This document shows, piece after piece, positions 63,250 through 64,000 of a DNA stretch of 64,000 nucleotides. The DNA comes from Thermoleophilaceae bacterium. Lineage in GTDB: Bacteria; Actinomycetota; Thermoleophilia; Solirubrobacterales; Thermoleophilaceae. The number at the start of each line of letters is the position of its first letter. The stretch's first letter is position 1. The notes beneath the pieces are model-generated. The model saw nothing but the letters and a program-made list of their open reading frames with translations. It had not been told where the DNA came from and did no database searches. The position numbers were made by a program, and so were the translations under genes. The DNA is taken from contig JAUJNF010000010.1 in the NCBI GenBank assembly GCA_030446485.1, forward strand, positions 29,693-93,692, written 5' to 3'.

Positions 63250-64000
63250 GTGCTCGACGCGAAGACCTTCAAGGCCTACGACATCCGTGGCCTGCACGGC
63301 GAGCAGCTCGACGAGGACGGCGCCTACCTGGTGGGGCGCGCGTTCGCGCGCGTGCTCGCCGAGGAGGAGGGCAAGCGCACCGACGAGCTGCGCGTCGGGC
63401 TGGGGCGCGACATGCGCCTCGAGGCCCCCGCGATGGCGGCGCGCTACGCCGACGGGCTGCGCGACGAGGGCGCGGACGTGCTCGACATCGGCCAGGTCGG
63501 CACCGAGATGCTCTACTTCGCCGTCGGCTCGCGCGACCTGGACGGCGGGCTGATGTGCACGGCCTCGCACAACCCGCGCTCCTACACCGGCGCGAAGCTC
63601 GTCAAGCGCGGTGCGATCGCGCTGTCGGGCGATGCCGGGATCGCCGAGGTCAAGAGGATCGCCACCGGCGACGAGCTCGGGGAGCCCGCCGGTGAGCGCG
63701 GCGCCTACGCCGAGGAGGACATCGCGGCCGACTTCAGGGCCGAGGCGCTCAAGTTCATCGAGCCCGGCAACGTGCGCCAGACGAAGGTCGTGCTCGACGG
63801 CGGCAACGGGATGGCCGGCCCGATGGTCGGCGAGATCCTCGACGGGCTGCCGCTCGAGCAGGTGCAGATGTACTGGACGCCCGACGGCACCTTCCCGGAC
63901 CACGATCCCAACCCGCTGCTCGAGGAGAATCGGCGCCTGATCATCGACAAGGTTCGCGAACAGGGCGCCGACCTCGGCATCGCCTGGGACGGAGACGCCG
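63250..64000 (+). CDS. Phosphomannomutase/phosphoglucomutase (partial, runs off window)
   Basis: MLDAKTFKAYDIRGLHGEQLDEDGAYLVGRAFA..., GGLMCTASHNPRSYTGAKLVKRGAIALSGD, VVLDGGNGMAGPM, ADLGIAWDGDA. Confidence 0.9.
   Translation, partial: MLDAKTFKAYDIRGLHGEQLDEDGAYLVGRAFARVLAEEEGKRTDELRVGLGRDMRLEAPAMAARYADGLRDEGADVLDIGQVGTEMLYFAVGSRDLDGGLMCTASHNPRSYTGAKLVKRGAIALSGDAGIAEVKRIATGDELGEPAGERGAYAEEDIAADFRAEALKFIEPGNVRQTKVVLDGGNGMAGPMVGEILDGLPLEQVQMYWTPDGTFPDHDPNPLLEENRRLIIDKVREQGADLGIAWDGDA

Overview
GC-rich chromosomal window, most likely from an actinobacterium of the Thermoleophilia type. This lineage call is inferred from the actinobacterial IHF-like protein, PyrR leader, DUF3052, RNase J plus RNase Y, and gene order; it was not checked by search. 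Positions 1-41 kb are mostly minus-strand core genes: dapL-dapF, secreted phosphohydrolases, an ABC exporter, miaA-miaB-rny, recA-cinA-rodZ-like-ftsK, an OmpR-type two-component system, rnj-dapA-dapB, M16 peptidase-pnp, rpsO-ribF-truB-DHH-rbfA-DUF503-infB-nusA-rimP, and dtd. Positions 41-52 kb hold coaBC-rpoZ-gmk-mihF and the pyrimidine operon pyrR-pyrB-pyrC-carA-carB, followed by two tandem Tat-exported ferritin-like genes. A tRNA-Arg(CCG) at 54.9 kb has a 3'-half duplicate at 59.86 kb. The two bracket a ~4.9 kb degraded accessory island. Downstream are thrC plus a MoaD/ThiS-like gene behind a recognisable SAM-I riboswitch, then corA, a HIT protein and a phosphomannomutase. The best candidate for an undescribed system is the SAM-riboswitch/ThrC/sulfur-carrier module. 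A structured repeat family found between carA and carB and as a tandem array between rpoZ and coaBC is also notable. Many genes, especially at 39.3-49.7 kb and 55-60 kb, are broken by single-base indels that look like consensus errors. All calls were made by reading the sequence and the ORF track; no searches were run.
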